A stretch of 64,000 bases of DNA, from assembly GCF_021026335.1 (NCBI RefSeq), contig NZ_JAJNCY010000011.1, positions 91,706-155,705 on the forward strand, read 5' to 3'. A program made the translations under genes and the position numbers. The stretch is from Rhizobium sp. C1. Its GTDB lineage: Bacteria; Pseudomonadota; Alphaproteobacteria; Rhizobiales; Rhizobiaceae. Positions 7,524-15,772 of the stretch are shown here, piece after piece. The notes beneath the pieces were generated by a model. It was not told where the DNA came from and did not search any database. It was given only the letters and a program-made list of their open reading frames with translations. The stretch's first letter is position 1. Each line of letters opens with the position of its first letter.

Positions 7524-8210
7524 ATGAGCACGATCGTCATCACCGGCGCAGGCCGTGGCATTGGCCGCGAACTGGCGCGCGCGGCACTCGCGAAAGGCCA
7601 CATGGTCTACGGCTCGGTGCGGAGCGAGGCCGATGCGGCAAGGCTGCGCGACGAACTGGGCAGCGCGCTCATGCCACTTGTTTTCGATGTCACGGACAGG
7701 GCGGCGATTGCTCGCGAAGCGGCCACCATCGCCGGCCCGGTCGATATCCTGATCAACAATGCCGGCATCATTGGCCCTGAGCCCGAAAAGCAATCGCCGC
7801 TTGCGATGGATTTCGACGGCTTCGCCGAAACCCTGGCGATCAACACCATCGCCCCGCTTGCCGTCTCGCAGGGTTTTCTGCCGACGCTCAGACGCTCCGA
7901 ACACGGTCGCATCCTCACCATCTCGAGCCAGATGTCATCAATGACCTATCGCAAGGCCGACCAGATCGCCTATCGCGCCTCCAAGGCGGCGGTGAACAAG
8001 GTGATGCAGGGGCTGGCAACCGCGCTGGAGCCGGATGGCATTCCCGTGATTCTCATCAATCCGGGCTGGGTGAGAACCGATATGGGCGGCCCCTCGGCCG
8101 CACTGGACGCCGGTGATGTCGCAGCCGGCATCCTGACGCTGGCAGAAACGCTCACGCTCGCGCAGACAGGCCGCTTCTTCCTGTGGAGCGGCGAGGAAAG
8201 CGCGTTCTAG
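7524..8210 (+). CDS. Short-chain dehydrogenase/reductase
   Basis: A 228-residue classical SDR with a Rossmann nucleotide-binding motif TGAGRGIG at residues 7-14, DVTD near 53, NNAG near 77, catalytic Ser in TISSQMSS near 134 and YRASK (catalytic Tyr and Lys) near 151. The GWVRTDMGG tail is frequent in the carbonyl-reductase-like (sniffer/CsgA) branch, which favours NADPH. A good ribosome-binding site (AAAGGAAACGAGGC) precedes ATG 7524. The substrate is not identifiable. It forms a likely two-gene unit with the glyoxalase-related gene, which might point to detoxification of reactive carbonyls, but that is inference only. Confidence 0.88.
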   Translation: MSTIVITGAGRGIGRELARAALAKGHMVYGSVRSEADAARLRDELGSALMPLVFDVTDRAAIAREAATIAGPVDILINNAGIIGPEPEKQSPLAMDFDGFAETLAINTIAPLAVSQGFLPTLRRSEHGRILTISSQMSSMTYRKADQIAYRASKAAVNKVMQGLATALEPDGIPVILINPGWVRTDMGGPSAALDAGDVAAGILTLAETLTLAQTGRFFLWSGEESAF

Positions 8211-8261
8211 CGCCCAGCGCCACACCACGCCGATCCGTCCCCAGAGCGCGAGCGCGTGGGC

Positions 8262-9251
8262 TCACCCCGCGATGTCGACCACGCCGCAATCGCCGCTTTC
8301 CGAGGCAAAGGCCAACAGCTTGCCGGATTTCGACCAGGCCATGGCGGTGATCGCGCCCTTGCCCGGGCGGCGCAGCACCACTTCCTTCTCGTCCGCCAGA
8401 CGGACCAGAAGGATCATGCCGTCGATGAAGCCGATCGCCACGACCTCTTCTGCCGGATGGCAGGAGACGGCCGTCGCCATGATATTGCCGCGCGTACCAA
8501 GCTCCAGCGGCGGCTTGCCCATCGGGCCATCCTTGGCCGAAAACGGCCAGACGATCGCTGCAGGCGCACCGGACGAGGCCAGCCACTTGCCCTTGACCGA
8601 CCAGGAGAGCGACTTCACCTTGGCCGGATAGCCGGTCATGCGCATGTGCCGCGCCTCTTCGCCGGGCTTGACATCGATCTTCCAGCCATGCAGCGCATTT
8701 TCCTGCATGGCCGTGACGACGAAGCGTCCGTCGGGCGAGAAGGTCACGGCATTATGCGCGCCCTTCCAGTCGAGATCGATCGGCGCGCCCGCGGTCAAGA
8801 CCCAATGCAGCGTCACGCCGTTATAGCGCGCCGCGGCAATGCGCAGGCCCTTGGGTGCAAAGGCAATCGCTTCGACAGTGCGCTGCTCGGCAAAGCTCTT
8901 CACCGTTCCATCGGCAAGCCGCACCCGGGACTCCTTGCCGACACCATAGGCGATCGCCCCTTGCGGGCCGGCGGCCAGCACGGAAATCCACTTGCGCGGT
9001 TCTTCCGCCAGCAGTTCCACCCGACCGTCGGCATGAACCCGGTTGACCTTGCCGTCCTCGCCGGAGGTCAGGAGCGTATTGCTGCCCTCGTCCTTGGTCG
9101 AAGCAAGCAGCCCCTCATGCACGGCAACTGTCTTGTGGCCCATGTCGAGGCGATGAACCTCGCCAGAAGAAGCCGCGAAGAATGGAACGTCACCCAGAAA
9201 GTGGGCGCCGGCAATGTGGCCTTCGAGATCGAGCGGAGCAACGGTGGGCAT
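8262..9251 (-). CDS. WD40 repeat protein
   Basis: A 329-residue beta-propeller protein. Repeated strands with the pattern [AV]-[AIV]-x-F-[SA]-P-x-G-[RK] followed by a W-x-[VIF] turn are visible (IAFAPKGLRIAAA, VTFSPDGRFVVTA, LSWSVKGKWLASSG, MAWSKSGKLLAFAS). There is no signal peptide and no fused enzymatic domain. ATG 9251 is preferred because the propeller starts there (MPTVAPLDLEGH); the upstream extension is Cys/Ala-rich and unconserved in style. It lies downstream of the CobW-type GTPase on the same strand, a recurrent alphaproteobacterial pairing, suggesting a scaffold for zinc metallochaperone work. A 248-base gap separates the two, in which I see no gene. Confidence 0.82.
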   Translation of the reverse strand: MPTVAPLDLEGHIAGAHFLGDVPFFAASSGEVHRLDMGHKTVAVHEGLLASTKDEGSNTLLTSGEDGKVNRVHADGRVELLAEEPRKWISVLAAGPQGAIAYGVGKESRVRLADGTVKSFAEQRTVEAIAFAPKGLRIAAARYNGVTLHWVLTAGAPIDLDWKGAHNAVTFSPDGRFVVTAMQENALHGWKIDVKPGEEARHMRMTGYPAKVKSLSWSVKGKWLASSGAPAAIVWPFSAKDGPMGKPPLELGTRGNIMATAVSCHPAEEVVAIGFIDGMILLVRLADEKEVVLRRPGKGAITAMAWSKSGKLLAFASESGDCGVVDIAG

Positions 9252-9499
9252 GGATATGTCTCTGCAAATGAGGCCGCACCCGGCAGGCGCGGCTTTTAGA
9301 ATGTCAGCCAAGGCTCTAGCGCATCAGCGGGCAAATCGGAATCGATTTTCGCAAGTAACCATGAAAGGAGAGGCCGGTCAGGCCCGCAAGGCGGGTTCCA
9401 CCATGGAATTGGCCGGTGCAAGCCAGTGATGCAGGTTCAGCCATGCGCCGGCAATCGCATGCTCCATGCCGGCGCTTGGTGGCCAATCCCTGGCAACCG

Positions 9500-10606
9500 T
9501 CAGGCGGCAACCGCCTGGGCTTCGCAGGCCTTGAAGGTCCGCTCCAGCTTTTCCTGATCAAGATCACGGCCAATGAAGACGAGGCGGGTTTCGCGCTTCT
9601 CGTGCTCCTTCCATGGACGCTGATGATCGCCCTCGATGATCATATGAACACCTTGCACGACATAGCGCTCCTCGTCGCCGGTGAAGGCGATGATGCCCTT
9701 CAGGCGCAGGATTTTCGGACCGTCCAACTGCGTGACCTTCTGAATCCAGGGGAAGAACTTGTCCGGGTTCATCTCGCCGCCGCGCAACGAAATCGACTTC
9801 ACCGTGACATCATGGATCGCCGAGGGCGCGTCGTGGTGATGGTGATGCCCGTGATCGTGGCCATGGCCGTGATGATCGTGGTCATGGTCGTGATGGTGGT
9901 GCCCATGATCGTGATCGCAATCCGGACCGCAGACGTGATCCTCGTATTCGTCGAGGAAATGCGGATCGTTTTCCATCGCCTTTTCGAGGTTGAACGCGCC
10001 CTGATCGAGGATCTTGGCGATGTCCACTTCCGAGCGCTTGGCGAACATCACGCGGGCCGCCGGATTGATCGCGCGCACGACGTCTTCGACCTGATGCAGC
10101 TCGTCATGCGACACGAGATCGGTCTTGTTGATGATGACGATATCGGCAAAGGCGATCTGGTCTTCCGCCTCGCGGCTGTCCTTCAGCCGCAGCGGCAGAT
10201 GCTTGGCATCGACAAGAGCGACGACCGCGTCGAGCTCGGTCTTGGCGCGAACGTCGTCATCCATGAAGAAGGTCTGAGCGACCGGAACCGGATCAGCGAG
10301 GCCCGTCGTCTCGACAATGATGCCGTCGAAACGGCCGGGACGGCGCATCAGGCCTTCCACGACACGAATCAGGTCGCCGCGTACGGTGCAGCAGACACAG
10401 CCATTGTTCATCTCGTAGATTTCTTCATCCGACTCGACGATCAGATCGTTGTCGATGCCGATCTCGCCGAATTCGTTAACGATGACGGCGTATTTTTTGC
10501 CATGATTCTCCGTGAGTATGCGGTTGAGCAGCGTCGTCTTGCCGGAGCCGAGATAGCCGGTCAGCACGGTGACGGGAATGGGTTTGATCGCTTGCGCTTG
10601 CGTCAT
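9500..10606 (-). CDS. CobW/COG0523 family GTPase, His-rich putative zinc metallochaperone
   Basis: A 368-residue G3E GTPase. The N-terminal domain has a P-loop in [11 protein letters not shown] (residues 17-26), the CxCC metal motif GCVCC at 69-73, the Walker B-like ETTGLADP and the base-specificity motif NKTD. A segment around residues 235-275 is almost entirely His, Asp and Gly and begins with a CGPDC pair, clearly a metal-binding loop. The C-terminal CobW_C domain contains [23 protein letters not shown]. The family delivers zinc (or cobalt) to client proteins, often under zinc limitation. ATG 10606 has a GAAGGTGG site. No clear Zur operator was recognised upstream. The WD40 gene follows downstream. 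Confidence 0.9.
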   Translation of the reverse strand: MTQAQAIKPIPVTVLTGYLGSGKTTLLNRILTENHGKKYAVIVNEFGEIGIDNDLIVESDEEIYEMNNGCVCCTVRGDLIRVVEGLMRRPGRFDGIIVETTGLADPVPVAQTFFMDDDVRAKTELDAVVALVDAKHLPLRLKDSREAEDQIAFADIVIINKTDLVSHDELHQVEDVVRAINPAARVMFAKRSEVDIAKILDQGAFNLEKAMENDPHFLDEYEDHVCGPDCDHDHGHHHHDHDHDHHGHGHDHGHHHHHDAPSAIHDVTVKSISLRGGEMNPDKFFPWIQKVTQLDGPKILRLKGIIAFTGDEERYVVQGVHMIIEGDHQRPWKEHEKRETRLVFIGRDLDQEKLERTFKACEAQAVAA

Positions 10607-10834
10607 GGTCCACCTTCGGGGAAATGGCTTCGATTGGGTGACTATATAGGACGCCCTCACCGGGCATCGCAATAATGGCGTCGAATTAAAAGCCGGCATG
10701 AGGAAGGCAGGGAGTGACTGTCATGTTTTTTTCACAATGCAGCCACCGCTGGAACGCACTTCTGCTGCGCTGCGGGATGAAGATGATGGAACAAGCGAAT
10801 CGTCCGAGCGTTGTTGGGCGGAAGGAGACATCCT

Positions 10835-12022
10835 ATGTCAGCGACACATGCCTCGCCCGCTAAAGCTGCTCCGAGCCATACGCCCGCAAGCAAGCGCGAT
10901 ACGCGCCTTGATGTCTTGCGCGCGCTGGCGCTTCTGATGATCTTCATCGACCATGTCCCCGGCCAGCCGCTTGAGCACTGGACGATGAAGAATTTCGGCT
11001 TCTCGGACGCGTCCGAGCTTTTCGTGCTGATATCCGGCATCGCGGTCGCGCTCGCCTATGGCCGCAAATATGATCTGACCAACCTCGCCTCATTGACCGT
11101 GAAGGCCTGGCGGCGTGTCGTGACCCTGTTTGCCGCGCATATGACCGGCACGCTTCTGACGGTCGCCATCTTCGTCGGCGCTGCCTGGATGTTCGTGCGT
11201 CCGGATCTGCTCACTCAGGTGGCGCTCGGCCCCGTCGTTGCCGACCCCATGAAGGGTCTTGTGGCGCTCGGCACGCTCGGTCACCAGCTCGGCTATAACA
11301 ACATCCTGCCCATGTACATGGCGCTGATGGCGATAGCCCCGGCCGTGATCTGGCTGGAGCGCCGCAACCCGGCCATGCTGATCGCCATTTCCGCCCTCAT
11401 CTGGGCGCTGGCCGGCACATGGCGTCTTGGCCCCCCGCGCATGCTCGAGCCCGGCATCTGGTTCTTCAACCCGCTATCCTGGCAGTTCCTCTTCGTCATC
11501 GGCTATGTCGGCGCACGTCACATCGCCCGTGGTGGGCGCATCGGCGGCAGCCCCGGCCTGCTCGCCGCCTCCATCACCTATGTGCTTTTCTCGGCCCTCT
11601 GGACGATCATGAACCTGGGCGCCCAGTCGAACCTGTCGCTCGGCCTGCCTTTCGTGCTGACAGGCTTCGACAAGACCTATCTGACCGGCTGGCGTCTCGC
11701 CCACACGCTGGCGCTGACCTATATCTTCCTGTCGGTGCCGTTCCTGTCGCGCATCACCCGCCTCGGTCTCGACAATTCGCTGGCCGTCATCGGCCGCCAT
11801 GGTCTGGCAATCTTCCTGATCGGCACCGTACTCTCCGTGCTCGCGCAGGCGATCATGGCAATCATCGGCAACTGGCCGGAAACCGGCCTGCTGCTGATTG
11901 CCAACGGCATCTTCATTCAGATCATCGCCGCCTACTGGCTCGACATGCGCGAGACAAACCGCCGGAAAGCCAAGCCGACAGCACCGGCGGCGACCGCTGC
12001 CTTGCGTCCCGTCACCGCCTGA
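10835..12022 (+). CDS. opgC: OpgC-family membrane acyltransferase
   Basis: A 395-residue polytopic membrane protein with about ten hydrophobic segments, belonging to the OpgC domain family. The N-terminal block RLDVLRALALLMIFIDHVPGQPLEHWT carries the conserved R-x-D and H-x-P residues of this acyltransferase group, followed by GFSDASELFVLISGIAVALAYG. OpgC proteins attach succinyl groups to osmoregulated periplasmic (cyclic) glucans, important for envelope adaptation and host interaction in rhizobia. ATG 10835 has an excellent GGAAGGAGA site. It stands alone, divergent from the CobW gene, and its last 11 bases overlap a small convergent gene. Confidence 0.85.
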   Translation: MSATHASPAKAAPSHTPASKRDTRLDVLRALALLMIFIDHVPGQPLEHWTMKNFGFSDASELFVLISGIAVALAYGRKYDLTNLASLTVKAWRRVVTLFAAHMTGTLLTVAIFVGAAWMFVRPDLLTQVALGPVVADPMKGLVALGTLGHQLGYNNILPMYMALMAIAPAVIWLERRNPAMLIAISALIWALAGTWRLGPPRMLEPGIWFFNPLSWQFLFVIGYVGARHIARGGRIGGSPGLLAASITYVLFSALWTIMNLGAQSNLSLGLPFVLTGFDKTYLTGWRLAHTLALTYIFLSVPFLSRITRLGLDNSLAVIGRHGLAIFLIGTVLSVLAQAIMAIIGNWPETGLLLIANGIFIQIIAAYWLDMRETNRRKAKPTAPAATAALRPVTA

Positions 12023-12230
12023 ACAGCCGGCGCATAAACGCAACGAATGCCCGGCGGCGCGCCTCGCGCCGCCATTCCTCTGCGTTGCGCTCAAGGCTTT
12101 CCATATCCGTCCACTTTCCCGGCCAGATATCCGCCGGGACCTCAATGTCGCGACGGATGCGCCGGGCTGGCGCATCGATCTCACCCAAAAATTCCAACCC
12201 GCCGGCCCGGTGACTGTCAATCTCGGCCAT
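12012..12230 (-). CDS. Small hypothetical protein
   Basis: A 72-residue, strongly charged protein with no membrane segment. It has an acidic/aliphatic middle (EVPADIWPGKWTDMESLERN) and an arginine-rich amphipathic tail (RREARRRAFVAFMRRLFRR). I do not recognise a family. The call is supported by a GGAGG site six bases before ATG 12230 (an ATG at 12242 is the alternative), by a plausible globular composition and by tail-to-tail placement against opgC with an 11-base overlap. It is divergent from the LysR gene. The basic tail might contact nucleic acid or membrane phosphates, which is a guess. Confidence 0.5.
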   Translation of the reverse strand: MAEIDSHRAGGLEFLGEIDAPARRIRRDIEVPADIWPGKWTDMESLERNAEEWRREARRRAFVAFMRRLFRR

Positions 12231-12312
12231 CTCACCCTCCATGTGAGCGCACCCCTGCGCGCTCCTTGATTCAGGCCTTGATCTTAATTCATTCCCGATA
12301 GATTATAATTGC

Positions 12313-12326
12313 TCAGAAATTCCTGA
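12313..12326. promoter_or_regulatory. Possible LysR operator ahead of the 12349 regulator
   Basis: TCAGAAATTCCTGA is a 14-base near-palindrome lying 22 bases before the LysR start in the divergent gap to the small hypothetical gene, a common position for autoregulatory LysR boxes. The evidence is weak. Confidence 0.3.
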
Positions 12327-12348
12327 AATAGATGAATGAAATTCCCCA

Positions 12349-13254
12349 ATGACAGACGCGTCACTGAAGGAAATGCAGGCGATCTGCCGGATCGCGGAAA
12401 CGGGCAGCTTCGCGCAGGCCGCGGATGATCTTGCTCTCACCCCGTCCGCCGTCTCGAAACTCGTCAACCGTCTGGAATCCCGTCTCGGCATCCGTCTGAT
12501 CACGCGCACCACCCGGCGCCTCTCGCTGACCTCTGAAGGCGCGACCTATGTCGCCCGCGCTCGCGACATTCTCAACGCGGTCGAGGACGTGGAACAGGAA
12601 GTCATGGCCAGCGCGGCCGAACCGTCCGGTGTGCTGCGCGTGAATACCGGAACAGCCTTCGGACGCCACGTGCTGGGGCCGATCGTTCCGGATTTTCTGG
12701 CGCGCTATCCGAAAATCCGCCTCGATATCGGGATCGCCGACCGGCAGGTCGATCTGATCGCCGAACAATGGGACGTGGCGATCCGCATGGGCCAGCCGGG
12801 CGATCTGTCGCTGGTCATCCGCAAGATCGGCGAATCCTCCCGCGCGATCTGCGCAAGCCCTGCCTATCTCGAGCGCTTTGGTACGCCGAAGACGCCGGCC
12901 GATCTGGCGGGCCACAATTGCATCGTCATTTCCGGCTTTCCGTATCTCCGGCGCTGGCCCTTCGCCTCACCCGAAGGCGTCAATCTGCAGGACGTGGGCG
13001 GCAATCTGGTGACAGACAGCGCACATCTCATGGTCGATATGATGCTGGCGGGGCTCGGCATCGGGCGGCTGGCGCGTTTCACCATGGCAGAGCCTTTGGC
13101 CGATGGCCGGCTTGTCGAAATCCTGAAGGACATGCACCGTATCGACCCCTTCCCGATTCACGCGATCATGCCACCCGGCGGCAATCGCAGCCCCAAAGTC
13201 CGCGCCTTCGTCGATTTTCTGGCGGGCCACCCTCTGTTGAAGACCGCACTTTAG
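12349..13254 (+). CDS. LysR family transcriptional regulator
   Basis: A 301-residue DNA-binding regulator. The N-terminal winged helix-turn-helix is clear (MQAICRIAETGSFAQAADDLALTPSAVSKLVNRLESRLGIRLI, in blocks, then TRTTRRLSLTSEG). The effector-binding periplasmic-binding-like domain spans about residues 90-295, with VDLIAEQWDVAIRMG and DLAGHNCIVISG. It belongs to the CrgA/DsdC-like branch common in Rhizobiales. The likely controlled unit is itself and the divergent small gene; no enzyme gene is adjacent on the divergent side to suggest an effector. Confidence 0.92.
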   Translation: MTDASLKEMQAICRIAETGSFAQAADDLALTPSAVSKLVNRLESRLGIRLITRTTRRLSLTSEGATYVARARDILNAVEDVEQEVMASAAEPSGVLRVNTGTAFGRHVLGPIVPDFLARYPKIRLDIGIADRQVDLIAEQWDVAIRMGQPGDLSLVIRKIGESSRAICASPAYLERFGTPKTPADLAGHNCIVISGFPYLRRWPFASPEGVNLQDVGGNLVTDSAHLMVDMMLAGLGIGRLARFTMAEPLADGRLVEILKDMHRIDPFPIHAIMPPGGNRSPKVRAFVDFLAGHPLLKTAL

Positions 13255-13278
13255 GGTACTTCGCGACCCGAGACGGTC

Positions 13279-14073
13279 TCATTTTTTCGCCGGAGAGTCC
13301 TGCTCGGCGAACAACGACAAATCGAAACGCGCGACATCGTAAAGCAGGTCGATCAATCCGCCCGCCGCGCGGTCGATCATCTCCCGGCCCTTCTGGGCAG
13401 TCGCCAGCGCTGCGTTTCCGGCCACGCCATCCGGATTGAGATCGCGCATCATCCATCCGAAGGAATGCGGGCCATAGGCCCGCAGATGTCTGAAATCGCG
13501 GATGAATTCGCTCTGCCGCGAGGGAAAGTCACGCGCCTTGCCCATGTCGACCAGATCGGGTCTCAGCGCCAGCATGACCGACGTCTCGATATCGCCGCCA
13601 TGGATGCCCAGCGCCTTTTCCTCAGGCGTCACGAGCCCCACTTCCGCGCCGAAGCGCGTCCAGCTGGTGGCGACGCAGAGCATGCCGAACCGGACCCGCG
13701 CTTCGGTCGCCACGATCGTCATCAGCGGCGAGTTGCCGCCATGCGCATTGAGCAGAACGAGACGCTGGATGCCCTGGCCGTTCAGCTCTTCCGCAATACC
13801 CAGCCAGCGCTCGACCGCCTCGTGATAGCTCAGTGTCCGCGTACCCGCGACATCCATATGCTCGATCGAATAGCCGACCGGCTCCGCCGGCAGAAAGACG
13901 ACATCGAGTTCGGCCCGCAGCAGCGTCTCAGCCCGCCGGGCGATCCCCTCTGCGATGATCGCATCGGTTTCAAAAGGCAGATGCGGCCCATGCTGCTCAT
14001 GCGCGCCAAGCGGCAGAACCGCGATGCGCGCGGCCTTGTTTCCTGCTTTAAGCCCTGTCGAGAGCGTGGACAC
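13279..14073 (-). CDS. Creatininase family amidohydrolase
   Basis: A 264-residue member of the creatininase/MftE/FAPy-deformylase family. Metal ligands are evident in PLGAHEQHGPHLPFETDA (residues 20-37), HMDVAGT near 71, LLNAHGGNSPL near 107 and GIHGGDIETSVML near 156. The family hydrolyses cyclic amides or formamides with a binuclear metal site; this protein could act on creatinine or on a nucleotide or peptide intermediate. The GTG at 14073 is used as start, with GGAGG about 11 bases upstream. It is divergent from the MarR gene and convergent with LysR. Nothing adjacent fixes the substrate. Confidence 0.85.
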   Translation of the reverse strand: MSTLSTGLKAGNKAARIAVLPLGAHEQHGPHLPFETDAIIAEGIARRAETLLRAELDVVFLPAEPVGYSIEHMDVAGTRTLSYHEAVERWLGIAEELNGQGIQRLVLLNAHGGNSPLMTIVATEARVRFGMLCVATSWTRFGAEVGLVTPEEKALGIHGGDIETSVMLALRPDLVDMGKARDFPSRQSEFIRDFRHLRAYGPHSFGWMMRDLNPDGVAGNAALATAQKGREMIDRAAGGLIDLLYDVARFDLSLFAEQDSPAKK

Positions 14074-14143
14074 TTACCAAAACCTCCGTTATCCCTTCCA
14101 TTAAGAACTCATAGCGTGCCGGGGCACGGAGGCAAGCGGGCAG

Positions 14144-14632
14144 ATGGCAAAGAAAAACAAGGACAAGAAAAAAGACGCCAAGCGGGGGAAACTGACGGCA
14201 AGTCCTGCAGATATCGCTTTCGAAGTGGCTCAGGTCGCCCGCCAGTTCCGCACACTGACGTCCAGAACGCTGAGCGATGTCGGCCTCTATGGCGGGCAGG
14301 AAGGCGTCATGACGGCGCTGGGCGAAGAAGACGGTCTCACGGCCGGCGCCATTGCAAGCCGCCTCGGCGTGAAGCCGCCGACCATCACCCGCACCATTAC
14401 CCGCATGGAAGCGCAAGGCCTGCTGACCCGCAAGGGCGGCGAGGATGGCCGCCAGACCACCGTCTGGCTGACCGAGACCGGCCGCGCCAAGCTCGACAGC
14501 GTCGAGACCTCCAGCAACACCGTCATGGATGCCGCCTTCCACGATCTCGACGAGAAGCAGATGCGCAAGCTTCTCGAGCTGTTGCAGCAGGTCAGCGACA
14601 ACCTCGAGACCGCCCTTTCCGCCGAAGGGTGA
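14144..14632 (+). CDS. MarR family transcriptional regulator
   Basis: A 162-residue winged-helix protein. The N-terminus is lysine-rich (MAKKNKDKKKDAKRGK). The core has QEGVMTALGEEDGLTAGAIASRLGVKPPTITRTITRMEAQGLLTRKGGEDGRQTTVWLTETG in sequence blocks, which is the canonical MarR helix-turn-helix plus wing with the D-x-R motif at EDGR. It is encoded just upstream of, and co-directional with, the LacI gene (115-base gap). It is divergent from the creatininase gene, which may be its target. The ligand is unknown. Confidence 0.9.
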   Translation: MAKKNKDKKKDAKRGKLTASPADIAFEVAQVARQFRTLTSRTLSDVGLYGGQEGVMTALGEEDGLTAGAIASRLGVKPPTITRTITRMEAQGLLTRKGGEDGRQTTVWLTETGRAKLDSVETSSNTVMDAAFHDLDEKQMRKLLELLQQVSDNLETALSAEG

Positions 14633-14679
14633 ACGCCGCTTACGGACGGAAATTGTTGCAAGGGGCCTTAAAACCGTTT

Positions 14680-14696
14680 ACTTAAAATTTTTAAGT
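14680..14696. promoter_or_regulatory. Possible autoregulatory operator of the LacI-type gene
   Basis: ACTTAAAATTTTTAAGT is a 17-base near-perfect palindrome 51 bases upstream of the LacI start, in an otherwise GC-rich region. Placement fits an operator, but it could also be part of an AT-rich promoter. Confidence 0.4.
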
Positions 14697-14747
14697 CAGC
14701 GGAAAGCGGGGCGCAGACCCTGCGATATCAAGCGTCGGGGAGGCAAC

Positions 14748-15767
14748 GTGGCGCAAAAGATCAAGCTTTCGACGATCGCCGAGTCGCTCGGCGTTTCCAC
14801 GGCCACCGTTTCGCTTGCACTGCGCGACAGTCCGCTGGTCGCCGCCGCAACCCGCGAGAAGATCAAGGAACAGTCGCGCGCGCTCGGCTATATCTACAAT
14901 CGCCGCGCCGCCAGTCTCCGAACCTCCCGCTCCGGCATCATCGGCGTCGTGGTGCATGACATCCAGAACCCGTTTTATGCCGAAATCCTGAAGGCGATCG
15001 AAAGCGAACTCGACCGCTCCAGTCACACCTTCATCCTGTCGAACCATTACGACTCGGTCGAAAAGCAGCGCAATTTCGTCGAAACGCTGTTGCAGCTCGG
15101 CGGCGACGGCGTCATCATGTCGCCGGCCATCGGCACGCCGCGCGAGGATCTGGAGCTGGCGGAAAACAACGGCATGCCGGCCATTCTGGTCGCCCGTTCG
15201 GTCGAAAACCTCGACCTGCCCACCTATCGCGGCGACGACAGCTATGGCATTTCGCTCGCCACCAACCACCTGATCGGCCTTGGTCATCGCACCATCGCCA
15301 TGGTCGGCGGCACCGACCAGACCTCGACCGGCCGCGACCGCTATCAGGGCTATGTCAACGCACTGAAAAAGGCCAATATCCCGGTCGATCCGGCGTTACG
15401 CATCGCCGGCCCGCGCTCCAAGCAGGGTGGCTTCGAGGCCGCCGTGCATTTCCTGTCGCTGCCGCAGAAGCCGACCGCCGCCGTCTGCTGGAACGATCTC
15501 GTCGCCATCGGCTTCATGAACGGTATCGCGCGTGCCGGCCTCATGCCCGGCCGCGACATTTCCGTCACCGGCTATGACGACCTGGAAGAGGCGGCAATCG
15601 CCACGCCCGGCCTCACCACCGTGTGGAACGGGCAGTCGGAAGTCGGCCGCCTCGCCGCCCGCGCCCTGCTCGACAAGCTTTCCGGCAGCCATGAGCCGGA
15701 CGGGATCCACCTGATCAAGCCGGAAATGCGTATCCGCCAATCCACCGCGCCGCTGCATCGGAGTTGA
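14748..15767 (+). CDS. LacI family transcriptional regulator
   Basis: A 339-residue regulator. The LacI helix-turn-helix and hinge are at the N-terminus (KLSTIAESLGVSTATVSLALRD ... ALGYIYNRRAASLRT), followed by a sugar-binding-protein-like effector domain (GIIGVVVHDIQNPFYAEI near 60, GDDSYGISLATNHLIGLGHRTIAMVGG near 163, DISVTGYDDLEEAAIATPGLTTV near 268). Translation is taken from GTG 14748, which puts the helix-turn-helix at residue 5 as is normal and has a GGGGAGG site; a longer frame would overlap MarR. The 2-hydroxyacid dehydrogenase gene begins five bases after its stop, so the two form an operon and that enzyme or its substrate pathway is the likely target. Confidence 0.92.
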   Translation: MAQKIKLSTIAESLGVSTATVSLALRDSPLVAAATREKIKEQSRALGYIYNRRAASLRTSRSGIIGVVVHDIQNPFYAEILKAIESELDRSSHTFILSNHYDSVEKQRNFVETLLQLGGDGVIMSPAIGTPREDLELAENNGMPAILVARSVENLDLPTYRGDDSYGISLATNHLIGLGHRTIAMVGGTDQTSTGRDRYQGYVNALKKANIPVDPALRIAGPRSKQGGFEAAVHFLSLPQKPTAAVCWNDLVAIGFMNGIARAGLMPGRDISVTGYDDLEEAAIATPGLTTVWNGQSEVGRLAARALLDKLSGSHEPDGIHLIKPEMRIRQSTAPLHRS

Positions 15768-15772
15768 TATCC

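Noticed and set aside
9820..9930. Apparent short tandem repeats of GTGATG/CATGATC type
   Set aside because: These are the codons of the His/Asp/Gly-rich loop of the CobW-type GTPase, not a repeat array or CRISPR.
10607..10834. Zur operator between the CobW-type GTPase and opgC
   Set aside because: No palindrome like the alphaproteobacterial Zur box was recognised, so zinc control of the GTPase is not claimed from sequence.
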